This document shows positions 51,901-62,173 of a stretch of 64,000 nt of DNA, piece after piece. The position numbers were made by a program, and so were the translations under genes. The stretch is from positions 1,550,629 to 1,614,628 of the forward strand of contig SSNU01000247.1 of the NCBI GenBank assembly GCA_012064415.1, given 5' to 3'. Position 1 is the first letter of the stretch. Each line of letters begins with the position of its first letter. The DNA comes from Gyrodactylus bullatarudis. Lineage: Eukaryota; Platyhelminthes; Monogenea; Gyrodactylidea; Gyrodactylidae. The notes under the pieces were generated by a model that had not been told where the DNA came from, searched no databases, and was given only the letters and a program-made list of their open reading frames with translations.

Positions 51901-53969
51901 CAATATATTTATAATATAAAAAAGAGTACAATACTGTTAAGTAAAGTAGATATTATGCAAAATGTATGACAGCATGATACGTTTACTTTTTCAATCTTAA
52001 TTTTAGGTTTTATTTCAATTTGACTAAAGCATGTAGCATGTAAGGAGAGGGGGGGGGGAAGAAATGGAGAACATGAGAAACTCACTCGATCAAGGTCCAT
52101 GTGTGATTCAATGTTTTCGCTCTTATCCACATCAATAAGCCTAAGGGAAGAAAAACATGAAATTTATGTTGTAAATTTTTGGTCAGTTATTTTCTCTCAA
52201 AGGAAAAATAAACTTACCTATGCTGTGGTGTATCCCAACGACCATAACATAAATCCACACCTCCAATAAATGCAATAGACTGATCTATGATGACCGATTT
52301 CTCGTGATGACTCCACATCAAGACCATACCCTTTATATGATCAGGATGTCGAAGGACCTAAAAGATAGAACGAGACGTAAGATAAAGTGTTCCTTTCAAG
52401 AGAGGAACTTACATGAATATTTGGATGGAGGTTACGAAAATAATTTGCAGTATAGGCACTATCAAGGTTCAAGGCAATCTTCATCTCTTTATAGATTAAT
52501 ATGCAAACACGAACATTTTCTTCCTTAAAACAAGTATAAAACAAATTAATTTAACTGACTGCTTTCTTTTTTAGCAAAAGATCCAGTCGACAGCTTGCAT
52601 CTTTACCGGGTCGTTTGAGAAAGAGTTCAGGGCATACCCACCAGCCGGTGATGAGGATTTCAAATTTAGCCTTTTCAATGGCCTTGGCCACAGAGTACAT
52701 GTAGGCGCCACCATCAACAAACCTAAAAAGTAACATTTAGATCTCAAATGAATGAAAAAAGCATGGTGCTCACGCTTGCACTTGGCATTTATGACGTTGG
52801 GGAGCAAAAGACCGAAATCGATTTGTTGCAGTGTGATCTATACTCCGGGGAAGACCAACAGCACTGTCCAAAGCTGATAACCATTCTGTGGCTTTTTGTT
52901 CAGACTTGGTCGAGAATGTTGTACGTCTTTTTTGATGAGAGGAAAGAAAAGGTTAGGAAAAATAAGAAATTACCCCTGAGCGTTGGTAACTTTGATGATA
53001 ATGTTATTCCCAGAACGATAAAAATGATATCGAAAGTGTACATCCATAAGAATGACCTTGCAGATACGCCAAATGACAATGTCACGATTTGCAAAGAACT
53101 TGTGATCCTTCTTTTTCTTCTTTGGTGATGCCTGAAGGACACTCTTGCCCATTTCCTGCATTTCATCAGCATTTGGTGACTTGATAGGTTCCATATAAAG
53201 TAAATAACCATCCTTGATAACAAGCCAGCGTTCTTGCCAAAAGGTTTTAAACATCCGGCGCAAGGGAAGACAACAGTTGAATGAAGCACTAGCAGGAAAC
53301 TTTAAAATTGGTCCTTCTTTGAATTTTTTATCTCCAAACTTTTCACGAAATGAAATTGGCGAGGCTTCTAGGAACTTGATCAACTCTAGATTCTCTCTAG
53401 CCCTTCGGTAAGAAACAACCTTTTTAAGGTAAATTTCAAACTGTTTTCGACGCTCTTCAATACGCTCCTTAGATAAATTAAATTCAATTTTCCCAGGAAA
53501 ATGAGGTATGCGACTTCTACGGCTACGACCTTCGTCGTCCTCGACACTAGAAAAGAAAATAAAACCATTGAACTAACTCCCTAGTTAAAGCGTTCATCAA
53601 GAACAAAGACTTGTGAAGGCTGACGAAATCCAGATATTTTCTGTTTATCTTCCAAGTATAATTGGCATGTTTTAATTCGATTATATAATTAATCCTGTTT
53701 ATCGAAAATTGATCTCTGAAGCGCTTTCTTTCGAAAATCCCACGTTGAATAATGTCTGCAGAAAGGATGTTTGCTTCAATAGGATAGCCAGGCAGAAAAA
53801 CACTGAAACTCTCTAGGACGTTTGATGTTTTCTCCTTCACTTCTATTTCTTCAACTTGACTATTGATAGCTGAGAATTGAGAGAAATCACTCTCATCCTC
53901 ATCGTCAAGAATATCTGATTCATCGGAAGGATCCTGGACCGTAAGAATATCAGGATTTTCAGAAGTCAT
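39982..53969 (-). CDS. PLD1/2-type phospholipase D (PX-PH-HKD), 16 exons
   Basis: Exons in transcript order: 53,969-53,578; 53,546-52,974; 52,926-52,774; 52,722-52,560; 52,523-52,413; 52,357-52,218; 52,140-52,086; 51,498-51,307; 48,332-48,167; 46,982-46,855; 46,769-46,722; 44,744-44,572; 41,937-41,703; 41,513-40,912; 40,875-40,272; 40,206-39,982. They sum to 1,319 aa with every phase matching. A PX domain (about 80-190) is followed by a PH domain (about 210-340, with [14 protein letters not shown]), catalytic HKD1 HEKSVIIDQ at about 482 and HKD2 HDKIMIVDD at about 1130 with GSANLNDRS. The C-terminus ends [11 protein letters not shown] as in animal PLDs. The enzyme hydrolyses phosphatidylcholine to phosphatidic acid and choline at membranes, with PtdIns(4,5)P2 as cofactor. 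The loop after HKD1 is long and Ser/Thr/Asn-rich. Introns run from 31 nt to 2,974 nt; fold-back elements occupy several. Confidence 0.95.
42134..42154. repeat. (GA)n microsatellite
   Basis: About ten GA units within the 2.6-kb PLD intron between the exons at 44,572 and 41,937. Length may vary between individuals. Confidence 0.8.
44908..45606. repeat. Fold-back element, family A, copy 2 (PLD intron)
   Basis: It begins agctaattgatatgaagttg and ends in the inverted form with agattcctaacatcctatca. Internal blocks (cgccaaaatcccattttttc, ttgatttgaaagtggga, tggattatcg-type centre) match copy 1 at 11,432. It lies in the 1,977-nt intron between the PLD exons at 46,722 and 44,744. The plus-strand frame at 45,477-45,707 runs through it and is not a gene. 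Confidence 0.75.
47007..47338. repeat. Fold-back element, family A, internally deleted copy (PLD intron)
   Basis: The ends (gataatctatgattttt on the left, aaaaatcacagattcc on the right) are inverted repeats and match the family A ends. The interior is shorter and diverged. It lies in the 1,184-nt PLD intron. Confidence 0.55.
48651..49046. repeat. Fold-back element, family A, short copy (PLD intron)
   Basis: The left end ctgaagttgggaatat and right end cagattcccaacttcatatc are inverted; ggcgccaaatcgaaat is the shared internal word on the right. It lies in the 2,974-nt PLD intron. Confidence 0.65.
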
Positions 53970-54122
53970 ATTTAATTATTTAGAATATATTTAAAAACAT
54001 AACACATCTAATAATAAATCCAATGAATGTATTTTAAAAATATCAAGTTCATTCATCAACTTGTTTAAGTATTAACACGTTTTGAAAGTTTAGTGAATTA
54101 AATGAGTTCCAGTTTGTTCTAG
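53970..54122. promoter_or_regulatory. Probable bidirectional promoter PLD / ATG12
   Basis: Divergent ATGs 153 bp apart, AT-rich sequence without an obvious TATA box. Both 5' leaders must fit here or be spliced. Confidence 0.5.
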
Positions 54123-54416
54123 ATGTCTGGTGAGAATACTAACAACTCTGATAAAGTTCTTCTCATTTTCAACGCAGTCGGCAGTACACCATCATTAAAT
54201 AGAAAATCTTGGAATATTGGCAGAGATAAAAACCTTCTTTATCTCGTCAGTTTTTTGAAGAAACTTCTTAAATGTTCACCAAACGATTCCCTTTTCCTTT
54301 ATATCAATCAAAAATTTGCTCCCCCCTTGGACACCTCACTTGGTACTCTAAGTGATTGTTACAGTGCTGAAGGAAAGCTTCACATTCACTATTGCATGAT
54401 CCAGGCATGGGGCTAA
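54123..54416 (+). CDS. ATG12: ATG12 ubiquitin-like autophagy protein
   Basis: Intronless ORF of 97 aa from ATG. After a short polar N-terminus (about 10 residues) it consists of a single ubiquitin-like fold: KVLLIFNAVGSTPSL, a WNIGRDKNLLYLVSFLKKLLK helix region, FLYINQKFAPPLDTSLGTL and the C-terminus KLHIHYCMIQAWG. The FAP-D-VGTL word and the terminal Trp-Gly are diagnostic of ATG12. The exposed C-terminal Gly is conjugated by ATG7 and ATG10 to ATG5, and the conjugate with ATG16 drives ATG8 lipidation in autophagosome formation. It is shorter than human ATG12 (140 aa) because the variable N-terminus is reduced. It is divergent from the PLD gene. Confidence 0.95.
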   Translation: MSGENTNNSDKVLLIFNAVGSTPSLNRKSWNIGRDKNLLYLVSFLKKLLKCSPNDSLFLYINQKFAPPLDTSLGTLSDCYSAEGKLHIHYCMIQAWG

Positions 54417-54618
54417 CTGACGAAAATCGAGGTACTTCTTTTTGATAACTAATTGATATTAGAGAATTTTTTATATTTTTTATCGCTCCTTATCTCCAAC
54501 ATTATCTACAAATTTGATTTATATCCAAAAAGTTTCTATTCGAAAATTAATTATTATCAAATGTTCCCGGTTGTAAGTTTTAATAGTGAAATATTTTAAG
54601 ATTTTTAATCATCCCATT

Positions 54619-54993
54619 ATGTCAGAGAATATGAACAAGTTCCAAGATGAAATATTTCACCATGTTGAAGACTACGAAGTTATCAACATTAAATTTACCG
54701 ACTCTGAGCAAAAAAATCATAACATTTTCATAGAATTGCCTACCCTTACGCATGAAAACATTCAAGATAAACATTATCATAAAATCTTCAAGGAAGCTAT
54801 GCTAGAGCTATTAAAGTTCAACCCCATGAGGAAGATGACATCTTGGAAACTGAGGCTGATGAGGAAACAAACGACTAATACTGGCAACAGCATTATTCAA
54901 GCAGATGATAATATTACAATTACACTTAAACCCATATACTCATCTGATGTTGAGAACTTTCATTTTCAAATTATCTTTATTGAATCAATATAA
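54619..54993 (+). CDS. Unrecognised 124-aa protein downstream of ATG12
   Basis: The frame is open from about 54,586, but the first ATG is at 54,619 (MSENMNKFQDEIF), so 124 aa is the best model. I do not recognise the family. The composition is protein-like and well-mixed: an acidic N-terminal helix, then INIKFTDSEQ and IFIELPTLTHENI, a KIFKEAMLELLKF helix, a basic MTSWKLRLMRKQT stretch, and a beta-like C-terminus (ITITLKPIYSS, FHFQIIFI). This alternation suggests one small alpha/beta domain. It has no signal peptide or membrane segment. It is 202 bp after the ATG12 stop on the same strand, so it could be co-transcribed or have its own promoter. It could also be one exon of a longer gene. Confidence 0.5.
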   Translation: MSENMNKFQDEIFHHVEDYEVINIKFTDSEQKNHNIFIELPTLTHENIQDKHYHKIFKEAMLELLKFNPMRKMTSWKLRLMRKQTTNTGNSIIQADDNITITLKPIYSSDVENFHFQIIFIESI

Positions 54994-57240
54994 GTAATTT
55001 TTGAACCTAACATTTCATTATAGATTTTTTGAATGCAGCCTCAATTTTGAACCTAACATGCTCTCTTTCAAACCTTTCAACGCACATCTTGATCTCTTCC
55101 CAATTATTATAACGTAAATCTCACTTCTTACATACATTAGAATATAATTAGCCAGTAATCTTATTAGACCTAAAGAGAACTGCCCTTACCATCATGTTAT
55201 TCACTAGTGAGTATTTGCATATATACTTTTGAGTACCAATGTTATATGAAAAATAGTTTAAATTATTTTACAATTTACTGGAAAATCTCCCGACTTGATT
55301 TAATTAAACTATAATTTGTTTCTTCTTCTTTTAAATTTTCTTCTGGCATAAAATTAAGGCATTAGAAAAAGAGAAATTGTAAAAATAGATGGATAGATTC
55401 GCGGAAACCTTACCTCCTCGCCACCCTACTTTTTATCTCATTGTCTTCTCTTTGTATAAACAAAAATTTAATACTTTAATATGTAGGAATAAACTTTTCA
55501 AACATGATTGACAATTACATTTTCGTTGAGGAAAAAATTTGTTCAAATTCCCTTTTGGGCGGATTCATTCCAGTCTAGAGAGAGATTCTCCAGACCGAGT
55601 TATTAACCAACCAAGTTTCTAACGCTTTATCTTTCTAAAATTTTACTAATACTTCTCAAGTAATTCTTTTTAGAATAGAAAATCTCTATTATCACACAAA
55701 TACATGTTTATATTTTTAGGTAAAATTGCTATTCATCAGGTTGTGTTATTTGGGTAGACAATCAGGTATTTTGAAAGAGTTTTCATGTCATTTAGATTAA
55801 TTTGGAATCTTGCAATAAGAGAGAGGATATTGGTGGGTAGGACGTAGCATCTTCTTTGGAATCTTTCATTGGAATTGTTCATCCCTGGATTAGGTGCTTT
55901 TCTATACAGGATTACGAAGGCAGTGATTCTTCTAAGCCAAATGGGAAAAAGGCATTGGCTCATCTGTCCAAAACTTCTTCTGATGAGGTAATTTTACATC
56001 CTCTCCAAAGATTTTGAGGTCTTTCCTGATATACCAATCAGCAGAGAAGCAACATGGTCAATTTTATATAGGATCAAGTCGCTATATATTTTCTCTTAGA
56101 CTATATATTCACTCTTAGGCCGATAAAGGGATGATGATCAAGCGTTGCGATGAGGAATTCGTGCGTTTTATATTTAATATTCTTAACTGAAATCTTGCTC
56201 AAAGGGTGTTTTGTAAACTTTTTAAAATTTTCGAAAAAAAATCTCTGTAAAATAGAGTTATTTTTGATCTGTCGAATAATTTGTCGTATCTAATAACTGA
56301 ACTGAATCTTGAACCTGTTTGTGAAAATTACGATCCAATGCCAATGTATTTGGACTCACAACCCAAAATTGGGGCATGATCTATTGTTCAAGTCATGTAG
56401 TTTAGAGTGGAATTTTCAAATTCATTTTCATACCGACTCTTTTGATAGATCTAAGAATTCTGAGCATTTATTTGTATTGAGGCATGTGTTGAAAATTGTT
56501 TCAAAAGTTCTATGCGAATAGTTGGTCTAATGGGTTTTGCGAAGAGGTAGTTTTACATTTATCATTTATTCCCCCATCTTGTAGCTCACGAAATCTATAA
56601 TTTTGATGGTAAAATGAGTCTTCTGAATAGAGTTTCCCCGTTTCTTTTGTAAATATCCCCTCCAAATAATAATAAAATGACACACTAGATATCTACTTAT
56701 ATTGTTTGAGTTATTCTTTTATATAGTGTTTTGTTTATCCATTTTCCTTCCTCATACTTCTAACTTCATTTATTCCTCAATGATCTCTTATCAGAGGAGA
56801 TGTATATTACGGCAAGAGGAATAGCTTTTGATGGGAAAACTTGAAAGAGTCACGCAGATTCAGAAATTAATGTTGTTTTCTTATTATTAGTAGCAGGAAA
56901 AAAATTGGAGGATTTTTTTCTTGATTCTATTACTCTACTAGAGAAAGAAAGACTCTGAATTAGTTTTTATTCACTTGAGAAAATGGAGTTCCTCATCTAG
57001 GTACAAAAATATACTTAAAATACGCTTATCATACAAAGATTATTCATTGTTCTTACACAAACTGCCGAATATTTTCACTTGTAAGTGTCACTTCTATGTT
57101 TTGACAATAATTTGAAGAGTAGAAAAAAAGATAAATTCACATTTCTCAAAGGTTTATCAGTAGTGTCTCTCCGGTGCAGTGTTAAAAGATAAATGAAAAT
57201 AATTATTTACAGATTTTGAGGAAGATTAGAATAAATGTAT
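54994..57240. other. Gene-free stretch
   Basis: No supported gene. The minus-strand frame 55,963-55,736 and the plus-strand frame 56,309-56,521 have no recognisable motif and lack codon bias; I consider them chance or decayed repeats. Confidence 0.4.
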
Positions 57241-57370
57241 GCTGAAAAAACACCAAAACTCTCCAATGAATAGCAATAGGGGAGAGAAAAGGGAAAAGCT
57301 CACATATTCCAAGGTTATAGGAACAATTCTTTTGAACACATAAGTTTGGTTTATATGAATTATTTATCTT
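57241..57370 (-). mobile_element. GIY-YIG retroelement 3'-end fragment, second copy
   Basis: The reverse complement matches 8,385-8,510: it reads PNLCVQKNCSYNL, equivalent to PNLCVQKNYSFNL there, and the 3' flank (gtgagctttt, ttgctattcattgg, gagttttggtgttttttcag) also agrees. Only the last ~15 codons and the flank are present. It shows that the GIY-YIG unit is repetitive. Confidence 0.65.
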
Positions 57371-58330
57371 TTAACTTTAATCATATTCAAAGAGATACTA
57401 CTGATTAACCTTTGATAATATATCCTTTTCAAATGATTTCATGTGGATTTTTGCAGGTATTTGAAAAATTACGCGAATACTTTAACCGTAAGAAATCATT
57501 TGAGTAAAATTTAATTGGTTATTGCTTTTTTCAATGATTGATTGTAAATTTAATTTCATTGATTAACAGTAAATACCAATTTGATAAATTTTAGGATTTA
57601 TTGATAAAGAACGATTTTTAGGTTTTAAGATTATCAAAGATTCTAGTTGATCTTGTTACCGAGTTAAAAGACAAGATTCTGCTCTATCGAATAATGTTAA
57701 TTATGCCTTGATGTTATCTCTTATGAATTAATTAGAGGAGATTTTAAAGTCTTTACTTTTTTATATCGACGACCATTACACTAGAGAGAAAGGGAGATGA
57801 ATAATTTTTGTTTTTTTATCGTTGAATTTCTTCTCTAATTGAATCTCAATATTAGTCGCATAAAATGGATATTTTTCCTTTCTTCAGGGTATGGGGTAAA
57901 AAGAAGAAAACTTTCAACTACCACTATTAAAAATGATTTTTTGCATGTATTCAAATAAAGGGGGATCCGATCTTATTTCTTTAATTATTTTGATTACTTA
58001 AAAGTACATACTCTAATCAACACATTATTATTGACCTTTATCAAGTTTATTATTTTTTTTTCACAACTTTAATTGAATGATAGTTTCATTCAGAAAACAA
58101 TAATTCTCTTGTCGAGACATATTTGCGTAATAAGACTAAGGGTTGAAGAGGGTATTGTATACACTCGTATTTATATTGACAAGTGTGTCTACCAAAAAGG
58201 AAGACTCTTTTTTTCGTACAAAACTGCGTAAAAAATAGGTTTACAAGGCCATACACACGTCAAATAAATACATTAGCAAATTATAAGAAAAGCCACATTT
58301 GACCTCTTCCTCAGTTACCTCGGTGTTAAT
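57371..58330. other. Gene-free stretch upstream of the Cys-rich ORF
   Basis: AT-rich, no ORF or repeat that I can support; presumably includes the promoter of the ORF at 58,331. Confidence 0.4.
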
Positions 58331-58696
58331 ATGGATAACAAAAGTGATTTATCTGATATCCGCCCGCCTTCCTTCAAGTATTTCCAACATGCTCCGCCTC
58401 CATCATTCTATTATCCACCACCTCCACCTGCTCAAAGTAATAATATCATGTCGAATGGTTCAAAGATTCTCATGACCCTTGGAATAGCCTACATAATAAA
58501 TAAGCAATGCATGAAATATGCAAAGAAACGTAATTGCTGCAATAATTCCAACAATTGTGGTAGTTGTAGCAATAACTGTTGCTTTGATAATAACTGTTGT
58601 TTCGGCTGTAATAATCGGTGCTGTTGTGACAGTTCCAATTCATCCTGTTGCTCTAGTCCGTGTTGTTGGTACCCGCCATGCAGAATAATGATGTGA
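58331..58696 (+). CDS. Cys-rich, Pro-rich small protein
   Basis: ATG-started, intronless ORF of 121 aa, family unknown. There are three zones. Residues about 10-35 are Pro-rich with PPPSFYYPPPPPAQ. Residues about 39-60 (SNGSKILMTLGIAYIINKQC) form one short hydrophobic segment. Residues about 68-118 are a Cys/Asn/Ser array with many CC pairs (NNCGSCSNNCC, CCFGCNN, CCSSPCCWYPPC). It ends RIMM. A tail of this kind could bind metal or be palmitoylated next to a membrane helix; both are inferences. The lack of an N-terminal signal peptide argues against a secreted Cys-knot toxin. The composition is far from random for this AT-rich DNA, which supports a real gene. Confidence 0.6.
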   Translation: MDNKSDLSDIRPPSFKYFQHAPPPSFYYPPPPPAQSNNIMSNGSKILMTLGIAYIINKQCMKYAKKRNCCNNSNNCGSCSNNCCFDNNCCFGCNNRCCCDSSNSSCCSSPCCWYPPCRIMM

Positions 58697-59891
58697 GATT
58701 ATTTTTAAGTGGTTGAAAGACAGAGAGAAAATCTCGTTCTTTTTTTACATGAGTAAAAACTACTTCATTTCATGCCTGAGAGCTTTATTGATTGTTATTT
58801 TTGTATGCAAAAAAATTTTATTAAAATTTTGACTTTTTAATGAAATGTGTAACTATAGTAAGAAACAATTGTCGATAGAAATATTTTTAGATTTATGCAC
58901 CTCAATCTCACCATACTGAAGGGAGTTTCGAGAAGGATTACGAAAATCTTACAAACTATTACTCGAATTTTGGTTTTCATGTTTTTTATTGGTCTAAAGA
59001 TTTTCGTTCAAGGGATTCAGAACCATAGTTTCGAGTCTGAATTAAATTTTTCTAAATTCTAATTACTTGAGTAATTGGCTCTCTTGAATACAAAAAAATA
59101 TTTTTATACTTTAGATCAGGAGGCAGTCGTGTTTGTCGGATCTTTGAGATCTCGTATAAACAATAGCTCGTAACTGAAGTCAATCACCTACTTAATTTGT
59201 CTTGGTTTTATAAGCAATTCTTTTGAATTTTTTATCTCTCCATAGAACCAACTGTTACCTTGATTTTTTTCTTTGAGCTTGGTGTGTAACAATCTGAGTA
59301 GGATAACAGAATAAATCTTTTTGTTACTTAAACAAAACCCTTGCCTATCTAAAGTAAACATCTTTATTTCCTCCAAATTTGCTTTTTTAGCATTCAAGTG
59401 ACTATGCTTTTTCATTTTTTTATCTGAACTGTCTCCTTTGGGGATCTTTTTCCTATTCCTCTCTTCTGAGACATAAAGAAGTTGTAAAACTTGTAAAGTC
59501 ATTAAAAGGAATATCCTGAAGCTGAAGAACCAACTTCCTCTTTAAGACATACATTATCAAATGCAATTATTTTTTAAAACAATTTAACCGTTATTATGTT
59601 CTTTTTTCATGTGATACTCTCCATGTCACTTATACATATATCCCTTTGGGTTTAATCAATTTCTTCCTTTAGATTTTCAATAACCATGTTACATCAGTAG
59701 ATCGATGGTTGATCGAGTTAAGATGACCCAAACTGATAGTTCAGACAGAAAACTTTTTCATTTTTTCAAGCAACTAAATCCTATATGAGCTCTAGTATAG
59801 GTGATACGAAACGTTTTTAAAAGTAATCTGGGTTAATCTCTGAGCTTTCACGAAGATATCTTGAATATCAAGAGAACGAGAAATAATATAA
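58697..59891. other. Stretch with no supported gene
   Basis: A 104-codon minus-strand ATG frame at 59,502-59,188 is Lys-rich and matches nothing I know. It may be an exon but I do not call it. No repeats are seen. Confidence 0.4.
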
Positions 59892-60622
59892 ACCTAATTG
59901 ACATGATGATGAGAATTTCCTATTTTTACAAAAAAACTCAATATTTTTATCCACAAAGTCAGGAAAAATTTATATTTTGGATTCCACTATGAAATGAGCT
60001 GATTAGTTTTGAAAACAAAAAAAAATTTAATCTGACCAAAATTGAGCCTTTTTTTGAATTTCGGAAATGTTTCAAATTTCCACTTTTTCAACTTTCAAAT
60101 CCAAAATTTTTATCGATTTCAAAGATTTGAAGCAGTTAAATATTGATATTCAGGATCAACATTAGACGAAGATTTTGAATTCGCCTGCAGGAATTCACAG
60201 AAATTCGTCATTACGGTGGAGAATCGAACTATTTGAATTTTTCGATTATCACAAGGGAAAATGATCCAAAATATAGAGATTAAACTTTTTCTCGGAAAGA
60301 GTAATTTTCTCTTAAATTCTACGGCCAAATTCGAAATCTTTGTCTAATGTTGATCCTGAATATCAATATTTAACTGCTTCAAATCTTTGAAATCGATAAA
60401 AATTTTGGATTTGAAAGTTGAAAAAGTGGAAATTTGAAACATTTCCGAAATTCAAAAAAAGGCTCAATTTTGGTCAGATTAAATTTTTTTTTGTTTTCAA
60501 AACTAATCAGCTCATTTCATAGTGGAATCCAAAATATAAATTTTTTCCTGACTTTGTGGATAAAAATATTGAGTTTTTTTGTAAAAGTAGGAAATTTTCA
60601 TCTTCATGTCAACTAGCTTTAG
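59892..60622. repeat. Near-perfect 0.7-kb palindrome (fold-back element)
   Basis: The left arm (about 59,893-60,185) and the right arm (about 60,330-60,620) are almost identical reverse complements over nearly 290 bp, with only scattered mismatches and small indels, around a spacer of about 145 bp. Shared words include gtggataaaaatattgagtt, tcatttcatagtggaatcca and tttgtctaatgttgatcctg on the right arm. The outermost bases (ctaattgacatg, inverted as catgtcaactagctt) resemble family A ends, but the interior differs. There is no ORF. It is the least-diverged fold-back element in the window. Confidence 0.85.
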
Positions 60623-60924
60623 AATTCAATAGAGACCCAGAGAGGCATTTTTCAGGTATTTCTTGTTGAGATTGGAAAGGCTTTTAAAAACTAACTTTTA
60701 GTTTAGGAGATATTGCCTCAAAAAAGGACCATTCGTTGACCCCGAAAATGGCTGTCGGAAATTTACTGATATTAACTAGAACCCGACCCTACTTATTAAT
60801 AAGATGTTACTATTGATAGATGCAATTTTCGAACACCAATTCCCTTTTGAATAAAAGTTAACACGCTAAAAGAAAGAGCGGTTCCCTGCTATGGCACAGG
60901 CCAATTTTGATTTGATAAAATAAA

Positions 60925-62169
60925 GGGAAATTTACACTTGTAGTACCATTTTTTTCGTTTATTTCAGTTAAAGTATAATAGACCGATGGTTTTTTACACT
61001 TATAGTATCATATTTTTCTGATTCTAATGAGCTATTCATTAAGAGGATTTAGAAGACGAGTGAATATTTAGTTATAAAGTTTATATTTCACCGGTTCTCA
61101 TCAGACTATTACACCGGCTAGATATATATAGCAAAATTTTTGAAAAATCGCTATTTTTTGGTTCTTTCAATTTGAAGTATTGAAGGAAAGGGGGCCAGGG
61201 TTGATGGCTTGTATCCATGATCATTGCTTTCTTTTTACGTATCTGTCCAATGTTGGTTGCCCACCCAGACTTTTACGTTTTCTCCCTCTTTTACCATTTG
61301 CAGGTGCAGCCTTTTTCACATTTCCGATACTGCTAATTATAGGTTGAGAACTAATTCGATTATCAACTACCGTTGACTTTTCTGTATTTGCACTTTCATT
61401 CTCAATCATAATTGTTGTTGGGGCAGAAGATTGGAGTAAGTCCTAGCTTGGTTGAAATCTTCTGTTTACATTATTTTTTTATTCTCACCATCAGTATCAA
61501 AATATAAAATAATTTCAGAAACAGTATAATGGACCAATATATCCTTTCACTTACAGTATTTATGATTATTTTTTTTGTTAGACAAACATGATTATGAAAA
61601 TTTACTGACTCAGTATCATTTCACATTATTTTTTCAAAAGGTAGGTATTCACCATACTACTGATAAGTTTCCAATCTTGATTTGGCAATATTTTGCAATC
61701 TTAACATTAGTTTTACTATCTTCAGTGTTATCAACTCAAAAATATTTGAAGCCATGTTTTATTTGATAGATTATAGAAAAATTATATTCCTTTATACTTT
61801 CTTCCGCTGCATGTTATAAAGTTAATTTTTTACTGTTTGAATATCTCATCTTGACATAAAGCTATGACTTTCTACAAAATATTCTAATGTTAAAATTGCA
61901 AAATATTTCCAAATTAAGATTGGAAACTTATCAGTAGTATGGTGAATAAATAATGTGGAATGATACTGAGTCAGTAAATTTTCATAATCATAAATACTGT
62001 AAGTGAAAGGATATATTGGTCTATTATTCTGTTTCTGAAATTATTTTATCTTTTGATACTGATGGTGAAAATAAAAAAAATAATGATACTGTAAGTGTAA
62101 AAAAACATCGGTCTATTATACTGTAACTGAAATAAACGAAAAAAATGATACTGCAAGTGTAAATTTCCC
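60925..62169. mobile_element. 1.25-kb inverted-repeat element carrying an ORF
   Basis: Terminal inverted repeats of about 85 bp begin gggaaatttacacttg (60,925) and end caagtgtaaatttccc (62,169), and are flanked by TAAA on both sides (60,921-60,924 and 62,170-62,173), a probable 4-bp target-site duplication. A second, internal palindrome occupies about 61,481-62,073 and carries diverged versions of the same words (acagtataat, gaccaatatat, cacttacagtatt), so the element appears built from repeated terminal units. The minus-strand ORF at 61,221-61,409 lies between the left terminal repeat and the inner palindrome. No transposase motif is visible, so the superfamily is undetermined. Confidence 0.7.
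61221..61409 (-). CDS. Small basic AT-hook-like protein inside an inverted-repeat element
   Basis: ATG-started ORF of 62 aa. It begins with NTEKSTVVDNRISSQPIIS, closely matching the ORF at 13,849 (EKSKVVDNRIISQPSIS). It then has a basic GKRGRKRKS core like an AT-hook, then GGQPTLDRYVKRKQ. QPTLDRYV resembles a PCNA-interacting (PIP) box, Q-x-x-L-x-x-Y, but with Val in place of the second aromatic residue. The final KRKQ could be a nuclear signal. The 3' flank shares a block (accggtgaaatataaa-like, 61,063-61,112) with the 13.8-kb copy. A role in binding AT-rich DNA is an inference. It may be an exon or truncated N-terminus of a larger element protein. Confidence 0.5.
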   Translation of the reverse strand: MIENESANTEKSTVVDNRISSQPIISSIGNVKKAAPANGKRGRKRKSLGGQPTLDRYVKRKQ

Positions 62170-62173
62170 TAAA

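Noticed and set aside
55736..55963. Minus-strand 75-codon frame that might be part of a reverse transcriptase
   Set aside because: I looked for RT palm motifs (such as YxDD) and found none; similarity to Penelope RT could not be supported.
59188..59502. Minus-strand 104-codon ATG frame
   Set aside because: Lys-rich and unlike known proteins, with no supporting context; kept only as a remark in the gap description.
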